This document shows positions 14,623 to 23,460 of a stretch of DNA of 48,874 bases, in pieces. Origin of the DNA: Oscillospiraceae bacterium (lineage in GTDB: Bacteria > Bacillota > Clostridia > Oscillospirales > Acutalibacteraceae); assembly GCA_015065935.1 (NCBI GenBank), contig SVPI01000013.1, forward strand, positions 1-48,874, read 5' to 3'. The translations under genes were made by a program, and so were the position numbers. The notes below the pieces were generated by a model. The model made no database searches. It was not told the origin of the DNA and worked only from the letters and a program-made list of their open reading frames with translations. Numbering within the stretch: position 1 is the stretch's first letter; each line of letters starts with the position of its first letter.

Positions 14623-15747
14623 TTAATAGAGCTTTATATCTATCCATAAATTTTCGTAATATTTTCTGATTTCGCTATCAATATTGTGGTAATATTGGCG
14701 ATTTTTAACCGCATCCTCTGCAGGGTAGAGAATTTCGTTTTGATAATAGTAATAATCAGGGTTGTCGATTACTGCGGTGTTTGGCGATGCATAACCGATA
14801 TATTCTGCGTTGGCAAGGGCAATCTGGGGCTCTAAAAGAAAGTTGATGTAAAGCTTTGCTGCTTCGGTGTTTTGAGAACTTGCAGGGATACAAATTGAAT
14901 CAACAAAAATGTTAGTGCCTTCCTCTGGGTAGAAAAACTCCAAATCCTCATTTATATCATACATCGTAAGGAAATCGCCCGCATAGTAAGGTGCAATTGC
15001 GGCTTCGCCTGTTTCCATTTTGCCGTAAACCTCATCCATAACGTAGGATTGCAGATTCTTTTTTTGCTTTTTAAGAAGCTGGGCGGCAGCATCCCAATCA
15101 GCCTTATTTGTGGTGTTTAAATCCTGTCCCAAAATCATTTGGGCAATCATAAAGGCATCACGAGGGTTACTGAACATAAGGGACATATCTTTATATTTTT
15201 CATCCCAAAGGGTTGTCCAAGAGTGATCGGGTTCGCCAATTAAGGCTTTGTTGTAGATAATTCCAACCATTCCTACGTTGTAGGGCACGGAATAGATGTT
15301 TTTGGGGTCAAAATAAAGGCTTTTGTAATCATCCCTTATATAGTGATAATTAGAAAGCTTGGTAACATCAAAGCTTTTAAGCATATCTTCGCTTATAAGA
15401 CGCTGAATCATGTAATCCGAAGGGATTACGATATCATAAGTTACGCCGCCGCTTTTAAGTTGAGAATACATTGTTTCGTTGCTTTCAAAGGTGGCGTAAT
15501 TAACCTTAATGCCTGTAAGCTTTTCAAATTCCTTGTTAACATCAACACTGTCATCACTGCCATCAGAAATGTATTCACCCCAATTGTAAACATAAATTGT
15601 GGTGCCTGCAAATTCCTTAGTATAGGTGCCTTCATATTCAATTTCTAATTCGTTTCCATCAGGCGGTGTTACAATAGCGGTGCCGTTACAACCACAAACT
15701 AAAAAGGTGAGACATAGACACAAAAGTAATGTAAAAAATCTTTTCAT
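14623..15747 (-). CDS. potD: Spermidine/putrescine-binding lipoprotein PotD
   Basis: The substrate-binding component of a polyamine ABC importer, 374 aa. The signal peptide ends in VCG-C with lipidated Cys20. TIYVYNWGEYISDGSDDSVD near residues 50-69 is the classic PotD/PotF N-terminal motif, and YDIVIPSDYMIQRL follows. The clamshell domain runs to the end. GGAGG precedes the ATG. It is the last gene of potA-potB-potC-potD, starting within the ATGA of potC. Regulation by polyamines is plausible but not visible. Confidence 0.95.
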   Translation of the reverse strand: MKRFFTLLLCLCLTFLVCGCNGTAIVTPPDGNELEIEYEGTYTKEFAGTTIYVYNWGEYISDGSDDSVDVNKEFEKLTGIKVNYATFESNETMYSQLKSGGVTYDIVIPSDYMIQRLISEDMLKSFDVTKLSNYHYIRDDYKSLYFDPKNIYSVPYNVGMVGIIYNKALIGEPDHSWTTLWDEKYKDMSLMFSNPRDAFMIAQMILGQDLNTTNKADWDAAAQLLKKQKKNLQSYVMDEVYGKMETGEAAIAPYYAGDFLTMYDINEDLEFFYPEEGTNIFVDSICIPASSQNTEAAKLYINFLLEPQIALANAEYIGYASPNTAVIDNPDYYYYQNEILYPAEDAVKNRQYYHNIDSEIRKYYENLWIDIKLY

Positions 15748-16544
15748 TGCTTCGCCCTCCTTTTTTCTCCGCTTGACTGAACGGTGTTATAAAGAATTAA
15801 GAGAACGAAAATTGAAATGAAAATAAAGGTTGAAAGGGCATAAACGTCAGGGGTAACGGTCTTTTTTGTCATATTATAAATGACAATAGGCAGGGTTTGA
15901 TAGTGCCCACAGGTGAAATAACTTATAACGAAGTCATCAAGGGAAAGTGTGAATGCCATAATAAGACCGGTAAAAATGCCTGAGGAAATATTGGGCAAAA
16001 CAACTTTGAAAAAGGCCTGGAAATTGTTGCAGCCAAGGTCCAGAGCCGCTTCGGATAAACTAACATCCAGTTGCTTAAGCTTTGGCATTACCGAAAGAAT
16101 AACATAGGGCAGGTTAAATGTTATGTGTGCAATTAGCACCGTAACAAAGCCTAACGATTCGGTAAGCCCTAAAAGGCGACCAAAGAAAATGAACAAAAGC
16201 ATTAAAGAAACGCCGGTAACAATATCAGCATTCATCATTGGAATGTTGGTAAGTGTCATTGAAAGCTTAACGCTGAATTTTTTGCGGAAGGCCAAAATTC
16301 CCACTGCTGCTGCGGTACCGAGAACGGTAGAAATAAGCGCAGAAAGCACGGCAATAATAATTGTGTGCTGAAGAGCGGTAAGCATTTCGGTATTTTCAAG
16401 CAACCCTTCGTACCACTGTGTTGAAAAGCCTGTAAAAACCCAAACACTACCGCCTTCGTTAAAGGAAAAGAAAACCATAACCGCAACGGGAGCATAAAGG
16501 AACAGAAGAATAAGTGCAACATAAAGACGGGAGAGTGCTTTCAT
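15744..16544 (-). CDS. potC: Spermidine/putrescine ABC permease PotC
   Basis: An inner-membrane permease, 266 aa with six hydrophobic segments. It carries the EAA loop that contacts the ATPase (LSEAALDLGCNNFQAFFKVV followed by LPNISSGIF). It belongs to the MetI-like BPD_transp_1 family. GGAGGTG lies upstream. The start overlaps the potB stop and the stop overlaps the potD start, so all pot genes are translationally coupled. Confidence 0.95.
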   Translation of the reverse strand: MKALSRLYVALILLFLYAPVAVMVFFSFNEGGSVWVFTGFSTQWYEGLLENTEMLTALQHTIIIAVLSALISTVLGTAAAVGILAFRKKFSVKLSMTLTNIPMMNADIVTGVSLMLLFIFFGRLLGLTESLGFVTVLIAHITFNLPYVILSVMPKLKQLDVSLSEAALDLGCNNFQAFFKVVLPNISSGIFTGLIMAFTLSLDDFVISYFTCGHYQTLPIVIYNMTKKTVTPDVYALSTFIFISIFVLLILYNTVQSSGEKRRAKQ

Positions 16545-17365
16545 ATTACAACACCTCCGTCATCATCAGAAAAGTGGTTCATAATGGCAAGGCTGATAAG
16601 AATCATAACCATTAATATAAGGGAAAGGGCAGAGGCAACATTATAATAATCGGGGCCATTATTGAAAAGAAATTCAATGGCATCACCAATCATTAAATTC
16701 TTATTGCCGCCAAGCTTTTGTGAGATATAAAATGTGCTAACACATGGAACAAATACCATTGTAATGCCGGATATAACACCGGGTAAGGAAAGAGGGAAAA
16801 TAACCCTGTGAAGGCGTGCTCCTGCGTTTGCACCAAGGTCATTTGCCGCTTCTAAAAGGGCGGGCTCAATTTTTGACATTACCGAATAAATAGGCAAAAT
16901 CATATAAGGTATAAAGTCATAGACCATACCTAAAATAACGGCGCCCGGTGTATTTATAAGCCTTAAAGGCTCAATGCCTAAATAACCTAAAAAAGTATTA
17001 ATAATACCGGTGTTTGCCAAAATTGTAATCCAGGAATAGGTTCTGATAAGAAAGTTCATCCACATAGGGAGCATAACAATCATCATAATCATTCGCTGGG
17101 AGCTTACCTTCATTTTGGTCATAAAATATGCCATAGGGTAGGCAAGCAAAAGGGTAATAACCGTTGCAATAGCTGCATAACCAATGGAAATAAAAAATGC
17201 CTTTTTGTATCGACCGATTTCGGCAAGATTTGAAAGAGTAAAAACGCCGTTTTGGTCGGTAAGTGCAAAGTATGCCATTATAACAAGAGGCACAACAAAG
17301 AAAATTGCTGCCCAAACTAGGTATGGCGCCGCTATAAGACGGTTTCCAAAACTGCGTTTTTTCAC
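16541..17365 (-). CDS. potB: Spermidine/putrescine ABC permease PotB
   Basis: The second permease of the polyamine importer, 274 aa and six transmembrane segments, with the EAA motif [20 protein letters not shown]. The GTG at 17365 overlaps the potA stop (GTGA), and GGAGG lies 7 nt upstream inside the 3' end of potA. It pairs with PotC to form the membrane channel. Confidence 0.95.
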   Translation of the reverse strand: MKKRSFGNRLIAAPYLVWAAIFFVVPLVIMAYFALTDQNGVFTLSNLAEIGRYKKAFFISIGYAAIATVITLLLAYPMAYFMTKMKVSSQRMIMMIVMLPMWMNFLIRTYSWITILANTGIINTFLGYLGIEPLRLINTPGAVILGMVYDFIPYMILPIYSVMSKIEPALLEAANDLGANAGARLHRVIFPLSLPGVISGITMVFVPCVSTFYISQKLGGNKNLMIGDAIEFLFNNGPDYYNVASALSLILMVMILISLAIMNHFSDDDGGVVI

Positions 17366-18486
17366 TCCTCGTCCTCCTCACCGGCGTCGTTTAACATATC
17401 AATTTCTTCGCTGTAAGAACTGTAGTCACCATATTTACCCGAATATTCGGATTTTTTCATAATATGAATTGCATCGGGCTCAATGTATAGACCAACACGT
17501 TCGTTTTCTTTATGCTCATCGGTGGTTTGAATCATCCATTTAAAGCCGCCGATGTCAACAATAATTTCGTAGTGAACGCCGAGGAAAATAACCGATGTAA
17601 CAACACCCTCAAGCATACCTTCACTGGGGGGAACAATATCAACATCCTCGGGGCGAACAACAACATCAACCGCTTCATTTTCAGCGAAGCCCGAATCAAG
17701 GCAGGGGAATTGCTTGCCCGAAAATTCGGCTAAAAAGTCTTTTCTCATAAAGCCATCAAGTATGTTTGATTCACCGATAAAGTCCGCTACAAAAGCATTT
17801 TCTGGTTCATTATAAATATCTTGTGGAGTGCCGATTTGCTGGATTTTACCGTTATCCATAACAACAACTCTATCGGACATTGCGAGAGCTTCTTCCTGGT
17901 CGTGTGTTACAAAAATAAAGGTGATTTCAAGCTCTTTTTGAATCTTTTTCAGTTCGTTTTGCATATCCTTGCGAAGCTTTAAATCAAGAGCCGCCAAGGG
18001 CTCATCAAGAAGCAAAACCTTAGGCTTGTTGGCAATGGCACGAGCAATGGCAACGCGTTGCTGCTGACCACCCGAAAGGGTGTCAATTTTACGCTTTTCA
18101 AGACCGGTTAAGTTTACAAGCTCCAGCATTTCGGTAACGCGGTTTTTAATTTCTGCTTCCTTCATTCCTTTAACCCTTAATCCAAAGGCAATATTTTCAT
18201 AAACATTCAGGTGAGGAAACAGGGCATAGCGCTGAAAAATTGTATTAACGTGGCGCTTATATGGTGGCAGCTCGTTAATCCTTTTTTCGCCAAAAATAAC
18301 ATCACCTTCATCCGGAAAAAGAAAACCGCCAATGATTCTAAGGGTTGTGGTTTTACCACAGCCCGAGGGACCCAAAAGGGTGATAAATTCTTTATCATGA
18401 ATTGAAAGATTTATGCTATCAAGTATTTTTTCGCCGTCAAAAGAAACGGAAATGTTTTTTAGTTCGATAATGTTTGATTTTTCCAC
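17362..18486 (-). CDS. potA: Spermidine/putrescine ABC transporter ATPase PotA
   Basis: The ATPase that drives polyamine import, 374 aa from the chosen GTG. Walker A is GPSGCGKTT, the Q loop is FQRYALFPH, the signature is [14 protein letters not shown], Walker B is [12 protein letters not shown], and the switch His lies in [12 protein letters not shown]-terminal TOBE domain (about 240-350) is present, and a D/E-rich tail ends DAGEEDEE. The GTG at 18486 is preceded by TAGGGGG, whereas the longer ORF back to 18525 overlaps the -10 box of the promoter and is rejected. First gene of the operon. Confidence 0.95.
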   Translation of the reverse strand: MEKSNIIELKNISVSFDGEKILDSINLSIHDKEFITLLGPSGCGKTTTLRIIGGFLFPDEGDVIFGEKRINELPPYKRHVNTIFQRYALFPHLNVYENIAFGLRVKGMKEAEIKNRVTEMLELVNLTGLEKRKIDTLSGGQQQRVAIARAIANKPKVLLLDEPLAALDLKLRKDMQNELKKIQKELEITFIFVTHDQEEALAMSDRVVVMDNGKIQQIGTPQDIYNEPENAFVADFIGESNILDGFMRKDFLAEFSGKQFPCLDSGFAENEAVDVVVRPEDVDIVPPSEGMLEGVVTSVIFLGVHYEIIVDIGGFKWMIQTTDEHKENERVGLYIEPDAIHIMKKSEYSGKYGDYSSYSEEIDMLNDAGEEDEE

Positions 18487-18524
18487 GAAAAAACCCCCTA
18501 AAACAAATAGATTTACATTGTACA

Positions 18525-18553
18525 ATAATAGTGCTAAAACGCTATAATGTCAA
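18525..18553 (-). promoter_or_regulatory. Promoter of the pot operon
   Basis: Minus strand consensus TTGACA (18553-18548), 17-bp spacer, TATTAT (18530-18525). The transcript should begin a few bases before the potA Shine-Dalgarno, leaving a very short leader with no room for a riboswitch. Confidence 0.85.
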
Positions 18554-18611
18554 GGGTTTTTTGCATTTTTTCTACAAATTTCATTGAATTACCAAAAATA
18601 AAATATTTTTA

Positions 18612-18661
18612 CTCTCAAATGCTCGTTTTTTCTCGCTTTTTCTCCAAATTTCTCACTTTTT
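18612..18661. repeat. Five tandem 10-bp CTC-plus-A/T-tract units
   Basis: CTCTCAAATG, CTCGTTTTTT, CTCGCTTTTT, CTCCAAATTT and CTCACTTTTT follow one another in exact 10-bp phase. They lie in the divergent gap between the pot and polysaccharide promoters, about 60-70 bp from each -35. Phased A/T tracts predict an intrinsic bend or an array of regulator sites. The rest of this 316-bp gap holds the two promoters. Confidence 0.7.
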
Positions 18662-18732
18662 GATTTTCGCAAAAAATGACAGGAAAATTAGAAAAGCTTT
18701 AAAAAAAGTCGGCATTTCTACGCTTATAAATA

Positions 18733-18761
18733 TTGACAACGCTTTGTTTATATGATACTAT
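18733..18761 (+). promoter_or_regulatory. Promoter of the polysaccharide module
   Basis: Consensus TTGACA (18733-18738), a 17-bp spacer and TACTAT (18756-18761), 41 bp before the Wzz-like gene start. Confidence 0.8.
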
Positions 18762-18802
18762 ATAATAGTTAAATTTTGTTTATAAACTGCGGAGGCGCTA
18801 AA

Positions 18803-19471
18803 ATGGAAGAAAAAGAACTTAACTTATTAGAAATTTTGGGTGCTATTTGGCAACGCAAGATTATCATTATCTTGCTTGCGGTCATTATCGGTGTTTTGGC
18901 TTTTGTTAAAGTCAGCTTTTTTACTGAGGAAAAATATGCCTCAAAGGGAACTCTTTACATCAGCAACATTTCTTCTGATGTAAACACCAACAAATTAAGC
19001 CAAAGCGATATTTTATCGGCTCGAGAACTCAGTGCAACCTATAAGGAGATTCTTTTTACCCGTTCTTTCCTTAACGAGGTGGCAACCGTTGTCGGCGGTG
19101 AATATAGTTGGGCTGAAATTAAATCTATGATTTCAATTTCTTCGGTTAACGATACCGAGTTATTATCAATTTCTGTTGTTTCAAAAAATCCCAAGGATTC
19201 CTATATGATTGCACAGGCCATTTTAGAAAAGGCACCCGAGAAGCTTACCTCGGTTTTCAGTAGTGGTCAGGTAACGGTTGTTGATGAGGCTGTTTATGAA
19301 AAGAATCCCGTTGATAAAGGTGCTGCTAAATTTACAGCACTGGGAGCCTTTGTCGGCATTGTTTTAGGTGTTGTTATTGTTCTTTTATTCCATTTCTTTG
19401 ATAACAAGGTTCATAGAGGCGACGATGTTTCAAAACGTTATGGCGTTTCAATTTTAGGCGAGTTATCGTAG
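18803..19471 (+). CDS. Wzz/CpsC-like chain-length and kinase-modulator membrane protein
   Basis: A 222-aa polysaccharide co-polymerase of the CpsC/YveK/CapA type. Two transmembrane segments (about 20-40, IIIILLAVIIGVLAFVKV, and about 175-200, LGAFVGIVLGVVIVLLFHFF) flank an extracellular Wzz domain. Such proteins activate the BY-kinase and set polymer length. ATG at 18803 is chosen because GCGGAGG lies 7 nt upstream; the upstream in-frame extension lacks any RBS. It is followed 41 bp later by the kinase gene, the standard order. Confidence 0.9.
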   Translation: MEEKELNLLEILGAIWQRKIIIILLAVIIGVLAFVKVSFFTEEKYASKGTLYISNISSDVNTNKLSQSDILSARELSATYKEILFTRSFLNEVATVVGGEYSWAEIKSMISISSVNDTELLSISVVSKNPKDSYMIAQAILEKAPEKLTSVFSSGQVTVVDEAVYEKNPVDKGAAKFTALGAFVGIVLGVVIVLLFHFFDNKVHRGDDVSKRYGVSILGELS

Positions 19472-19512
19472 TTAAACTTGGTCAAAAAAATAAATTTTAG
19501 GAGCAATTTGCT

Positions 19513-20268
19513 GTGAAAAAGATTAAGAATTCAGATAAAGAAAAAAAGGTAAATGTTCTTTCTGAGAACGATAACTTTTATACCGTTGAAACCTATAAAT
19601 CTATCCGTACAAATGTTATGTTCTCCTTGCCTATGTCGGATAGTGGTAAGGTTATTCCCATAACTAGTTCTATTCCTGATGAGGGAAAGACTACCACCGC
19701 AATTAATCTTGCGATTGTTTTTGCTCAAACAGGCGAAAGGGTTCTTCTTATTGACTGTGACCTTAGAAAATCTCGCGTACACAGATATTTGGGCCTTGAG
19801 CGAAAAAATGGTCTTTCTAATGTTATTTGCGGATATTTAGGGCTTGAGGATGCCATTAAGAAGAATGTCAGACCTAATCTTGATTGCATTACCGCAGGTG
19901 AAATTCCTCCCAATCCCGCAGAACTGCTTGATAGCGCTGAGTTTGTTAAGATTATTAATGAACTCAAAAAGAGATATGATTATATATTTATTGATACACC
20001 TCCCATTGTGGTTGTTACAGATGCTGCAATTGTTCTCCGTCAAGCAGATGGTGTTATCATTGTTTCAAAGGAAAACTTTGTTACCTACGATGCGCTTGAC
20101 ATCACTATGGACACAGTTAAGCGCACCGATGTTAAAATTCTTGGTGTTATAATGACAGGTTGCTCAGATAAGAGGGCGCGATATAACTACTACAGTGGCG
20201 GAAAGCGATTCTACGGCAAATATAAGTATCGTTATGCCGACGATAACGTTAGGGAAAACGGCAAATGA
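19513..20268 (+). CDS. CpsD/CapB-type bacterial tyrosine kinase
   Basis: A cytoplasmic BY-kinase, 251 aa, which autophosphorylates on a C-terminal tyrosine cluster and controls exopolysaccharide assembly with its Wzz-like partner. Walker A is in SSIPDEGKTTTAIN, Walker A' in LLIDCDLRKSRVHR, and Walker B in YDYIFIDTPPIV. The tail holds eight tyrosines in YNYYSGG...FYGKYKYRYADD. A GTG start at 19513 has TAGGAGC upstream. It overlaps the phosphatase gene by ATGA, which links kinase and its likely antagonist. Confidence 0.93.
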   Translation: MKKIKNSDKEKKVNVLSENDNFYTVETYKSIRTNVMFSLPMSDSGKVIPITSSIPDEGKTTTAINLAIVFAQTGERVLLIDCDLRKSRVHRYLGLERKNGLSNVICGYLGLEDAIKKNVRPNLDCITAGEIPPNPAELLDSAEFVKIINELKKRYDYIFIDTPPIVVVTDAAIVLRQADGVIIVSKENFVTYDALDITMDTVKRTDVKILGVIMTGCSDKRARYNYYSGGKRFYGKYKYRYADDNVRENGK

Positions 20269-20963
20269 TAGATTTACATTCACATGCTCTGCCACAAGTT
20301 GATGATGGTGCCAAGAATGTTAAAATCTCCATTAAGATGCTCTGTGAAAGTTTTTCTCAAGGGGTTGAGCTGTGCGCCCTTACACCGCATTGTGTTTTGC
20401 ATCAGCTGGATAGTTTGGATAATTTCTTAGCGAAAAGGAAAGAAAGCTTTAAGTTGCTACAGGAAGAACTTTCTCAAGCAAATGTTTCGGTACCTCAGCT
20501 TCGCCTAGGTGCAGAGGTTTATTTTGATAATGATATAAGCCAGTATGATGGCATTGAAAAGCTTTGTATAGAGGGCACAAATCTATTGCTGGTTGAGTTT
20601 CCTATGAGAAATATAAGCCGAAAAAGCTATGAATGGCTTTATTCCTTAACCTTAAAGGGAATAACACCACTTATTGCCCATGTTGATAGGTATCAGTGCT
20701 ATGAAGCCTTTATTAATGATTTTTCCGATTTAGATGTCGTTTATCAATTAAATGCTGAAAATTTCTTGTCATTTTTTGCAAGACAACATATTAAAAAAAT
20801 TCTCAAAAATCACGAAAGGTTTATTGTTTCTTCCGATATGCATAATTTGGAAGACCGTCCTTGCAATATGAAGGCAGCGTTTTTGCGCGCCGAAAAAATG
20901 CTTGGAACCGTAAAAACAAAAAGACTTTTCATAAAAAATGCAGCAGATTTACTCAGTATTTAG
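20265..20963 (+). CDS. CpsB/YwqE-type PHP-domain tyrosine phosphatase
   Basis: A manganese-dependent protein-tyrosine phosphatase of the PHP family, 232 aa. It opens with MIDLHSHALPQVDDGAKN, the diagnostic HxH metal motif. Further ligands are in LTPHCVLHQ, GAEVYFD, LIAHVDRY and VSSDMHNL. It is expected to dephosphorylate the CpsD-like kinase encoded just upstream. Translationally coupled by ATGA. Confidence 0.93.
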   Translation: MIDLHSHALPQVDDGAKNVKISIKMLCESFSQGVELCALTPHCVLHQLDSLDNFLAKRKESFKLLQEELSQANVSVPQLRLGAEVYFDNDISQYDGIEKLCIEGTNLLLVEFPMRNISRKSYEWLYSLTLKGITPLIAHVDRYQCYEAFINDFSDLDVVYQLNAENFLSFFARQHIKKILKNHERFIVSSDMHNLEDRPCNMKAAFLRAEKMLGTVKTKRLFIKNAADLLSI

Positions 20964-20989
20964 ATTAAAAAATAAAGATGGGGAAATTT

Positions 20990-22834
20990 ATGAAGAACAA
21001 AACCTTCAAAATGCGAAACAGATACCTATTTCTTTTAGATATTCTGTTTTTATTTGCCGCATATGCTCTTGCTGTTAGGGTTATCTTAGAACACAAATTG
21101 TTTTGGACAGTTTTTCAGCAAAGTTTGCTAATTGCAGGTGTTACGGCAATAGTTTATTTTATTAGTTTTTCCCTTTTGGGCATTTATAACACCGATTGGA
21201 TTCACGCTGCTCCTGATGATTATATGAGATTGTTTTCAGGTGCGGTTGCTTCCTCGGTGTTTAGTATGATTTTCTTTATGATAATTCCAATGCACACCGA
21301 TTTGTTTTTAAAACTTAATGCGGCGGCCAATGGAATTGCAATGGTTTTAATTTGTGCAACACGCTTCTTTATTAGGTTTTTCAAAAAACTTTCTTGGTCT
21401 TATAATAAGAAAAACGGAAAACTTACCCTTATTATAGGTGCTGGCGGTCTTGCCGTTACACTGCTTCGAGGAATAAACGAGGACAAAAACTTAAATTACA
21501 GTGTTGTGGGTCTTATTGATGATGCTGTAAATAAGCAAAAGCAACATATTTACGGCGTTAGCGTTTTGGGCACTAGAAATGATATTGTCGAAATTTGCAA
21601 AGAAAAAAATATTGAGGAAATCATTTTTGCAATAAATAATATCTCTATTGAAGAGAAAATAGATATCCTTAATATTTGTGCTCAAACAGGTTGTAAGGTT
21701 AAAATTCTCCCAGGCTTTGAAACCAGCCTTGAAGGAGGTAGCACAGGTCTTAATAATTTACGCGAAATTAAAATTGAAGACCTGCTTGAACGCAATCCTA
21801 TTGTTCTTGATAATCAGCTTATAGACACCGTTATAAAGGATAAAACTGTTTTTGTAACGGGAGGTAGTGGCTCAATCGGTTCGGAGCTTTGTAGACAAAT
21901 CATTAAATATGACCCCAAAAAGTTGGTTATTTTAGATATTTACGAAAACACCGCCTACGAACTGGAAAACGAGCTTAACGATAATTATCCCCACGCTAAT
22001 GTTGAGGTGCTTATTGCATCGGTTCGTGATAAAAAACGCCTTGATGATTTATTTAAAGAGTATAGGCCCGATGTTGTTTTCCATGCGGCGGCACATAAAC
22101 ATGTGCCTTTAATGGAGGACAGTCCTTCCGAAGCTATTAAAAATAATATTTTCGGAACCTATAATGCCGCTCTTTGCTCTGCACAACACGGCGTAAAGCG
22201 TTTTGTAATGATTTCCACCGATAAGGCTGTTAACCCTACAAACGTTATGGGTGCAAGTAAACGCGTTTGTGAAATGGTAGTACAGGCGTTGCAGTCACTT
22301 GGCAAAACTGAGTTCGTTGCAGTTCGCTTCGGCAATGTTCTGGGTTCTAACGGTTCGGTTATTCCTCGTTTTGTAAAACAGATTGAAGCAGGTGGCCCTG
22401 TTACGGTTACTCACCCTGATATCATTCGTTACTTTATGACAATTCCTGAGGCGGCACAGCTTGTTTTGCAGGCAGCTTCTTATGCCAAGGGTGGCGAAAT
22501 CTTTGTTCTTGATATGGGAAAGCCTGTTAAGATTTATGACCTTGCCAAAAAGATGATTAGCCTTTCGGGATATGTTCCAGATGTAGATATTAAAATTACA
22601 ATAACCGGTCTTCGCCCCGGTGAAAAGCTTTACGAAGAGCTTCTTATGAACGAAGAAGGTCTTCAAAAAACCGCTCACAGTAAGATTTTTGTCGGTCAGT
22701 CGATTGCTATTACTCTTGATGAGTTAAACGAAAAACTTGAAACATTAAAGGCGGCTCTCGACACCGATAATGCAAACATAAAAAAGGTGTTTGAACAGGT
22801 TGTGCCCACCTATCATATCACCGAAAATAAATAA
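20990..22834 (+). CDS. CapD/PglF-like nucleotide-sugar 4,6-dehydratase, membrane-bound
   Basis: A 614-aa polysaccharide biosynthesis enzyme. About four N-terminal membrane helices (residues 10-120) precede a CoA-binding-like Rossmann fold (LIIGAGGLAVTLLRG) and the catalytic SDR domain. TGGSGSIGSE near residue 289 binds NAD(P), and STDKAVNPTNVMGASKR shows the Met-x3-Lys variant typical of the family. It probably converts UDP-GlcNAc to a 4-keto-6-deoxy sugar. ATG at 20990 is preferred since a GGGGA precedes it; the ATG at 20978 is an alternative. No glycosyltransferase, flippase or polymerase follows. Confidence 0.9.
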   Translation: MKNKTFKMRNRYLFLLDILFLFAAYALAVRVILEHKLFWTVFQQSLLIAGVTAIVYFISFSLLGIYNTDWIHAAPDDYMRLFSGAVASSVFSMIFFMIIPMHTDLFLKLNAAANGIAMVLICATRFFIRFFKKLSWSYNKKNGKLTLIIGAGGLAVTLLRGINEDKNLNYSVVGLIDDAVNKQKQHIYGVSVLGTRNDIVEICKEKNIEEIIFAINNISIEEKIDILNICAQTGCKVKILPGFETSLEGGSTGLNNLREIKIEDLLERNPIVLDNQLIDTVIKDKTVFVTGGSGSIGSELCRQIIKYDPKKLVILDIYENTAYELENELNDNYPHANVEVLIASVRDKKRLDDLFKEYRPDVVFHAAAHKHVPLMEDSPSEAIKNNIFGTYNAALCSAQHGVKRFVMISTDKAVNPTNVMGASKRVCEMVVQALQSLGKTEFVAVRFGNVLGSNGSVIPRFVKQIEAGGPVTVTHPDIIRYFMTIPEAAQLVLQAASYAKGGEIFVLDMGKPVKIYDLAKKMISLSGYVPDVDIKITITGLRPGEKLYEELLMNEEGLQKTAHSKIFVGQSIAITLDELNEKLETLKAALDTDNANIKKVFEQVVPTYHITENK

Positions 22835-22850
22835 ATTTTTAAAATTTTAC

Positions 22851-22879
22851 TTACACGAAAAAATCCTTTGTGGTATAAT
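22851..22879 (+). promoter_or_regulatory. Promoter of the carD-like gene
   Basis: TTACAC (22851-22856), a 17-bp spacer and consensus TATAAT (22874-22879). AAAATCCTTTG in the spacer region is inverted at 22908-22918 as CAAAGGATTTT, which contains the RBS; since the first arm is upstream of the likely transcription start, this could only act at DNA level. Confidence 0.65.
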
Positions 22880-22920
22880 TTATATGTATTAAATATAAAT
22901 TTACAGCAAAGGATTTTGTT

Positions 22921-23421
22921 ATGTTTAATGTTGGCGCTTGCGTTGTTTACGGAACACACGGTGTGTTTACCATAAAGGAAATTAGTAACTTAAAGCTTAC
23001 CGAAAAAGAATTGCAATATTATGTTTTAAACCCTGTTTTTGATAGCAAATCGACCTTTTACATTCCTGTGGAAAAGGTAAATGAGCTTGGAAATTTAAGA
23101 GCTGTTTTAAACAGGGAAGAATTTGAAAACATTTTTTGCGTTTCCATGGACACCGACCTTGAATGGATAAATGATGATAATACCAGAAAGGAATTTTGCC
23201 AAAGAGCAATTAAATCTGGAAACCGCGAGGATATTATTGCGGTCATTAAAATGCTTTATTTAAAGCAACAGGAGCTAAAGGGGACGGGAAAGCATTTTCA
23301 CATTGCCGATGAGAAATTGTTTAAAACCGCCGAAAAACTATTGCACGAAGAAATCGCTTATGTTTTTAATGTTTCGGTTGAAGATGTACCAAAGTTAATT
23401 CAAAGTAAAATAAAAAGGTAG
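22921..23421 (+). CDS. CarD family transcription regulator
   Basis: A 166-aa RNA-polymerase-binding regulator. The N-terminal CarD/TRCF RID (Tudor-like) domain covers about residues 1-60 (FNVGACVVYGTHGVFTIKEI). The rest is the helical CarD C-terminal domain that contacts promoter DNA near the -10. In mycobacteria CarD stabilises open complexes, especially at rRNA promoters. AAAGGA precedes the ATG. It is monocistronic with its own promoter and a perfect terminator. Confidence 0.9.
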   Translation: MFNVGACVVYGTHGVFTIKEISNLKLTEKELQYYVLNPVFDSKSTFYIPVEKVNELGNLRAVLNREEFENIFCVSMDTDLEWINDDNTRKEFCQRAIKSGNREDIIAVIKMLYLKQQELKGTGKHFHIADEKLFKTAEKLLHEEIAYVFNVSVEDVPKLIQSKIKR

Positions 23422-23446
23422 ATGCAAAATGCATCTACCTTTTTTA
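23412..23446. terminator. Bidirectional terminator between carD and aldolase genes
   Basis: A 15-bp perfect stem (23412-23426 with 23430-23444) with an AAA loop and flanking A and T runs. It overlaps the carD stop and ends 15 bp from the convergent aldolase stop. Confidence 0.9.
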
Positions 23447-23460
23447 TATAGCTTAAAAAC

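Noticed and set aside
18487-18524. Polyamine riboswitch before potA
   Set aside because: The promoter leaves almost no leader before the Shine-Dalgarno.
22851-22918. Inverted repeat AAAATCCTTTG / CAAAGGATTTT as an RNA switch hiding the carD RBS
   Set aside because: The first arm lies in the promoter spacer upstream of the expected transcription start, so it would not be in the mRNA.
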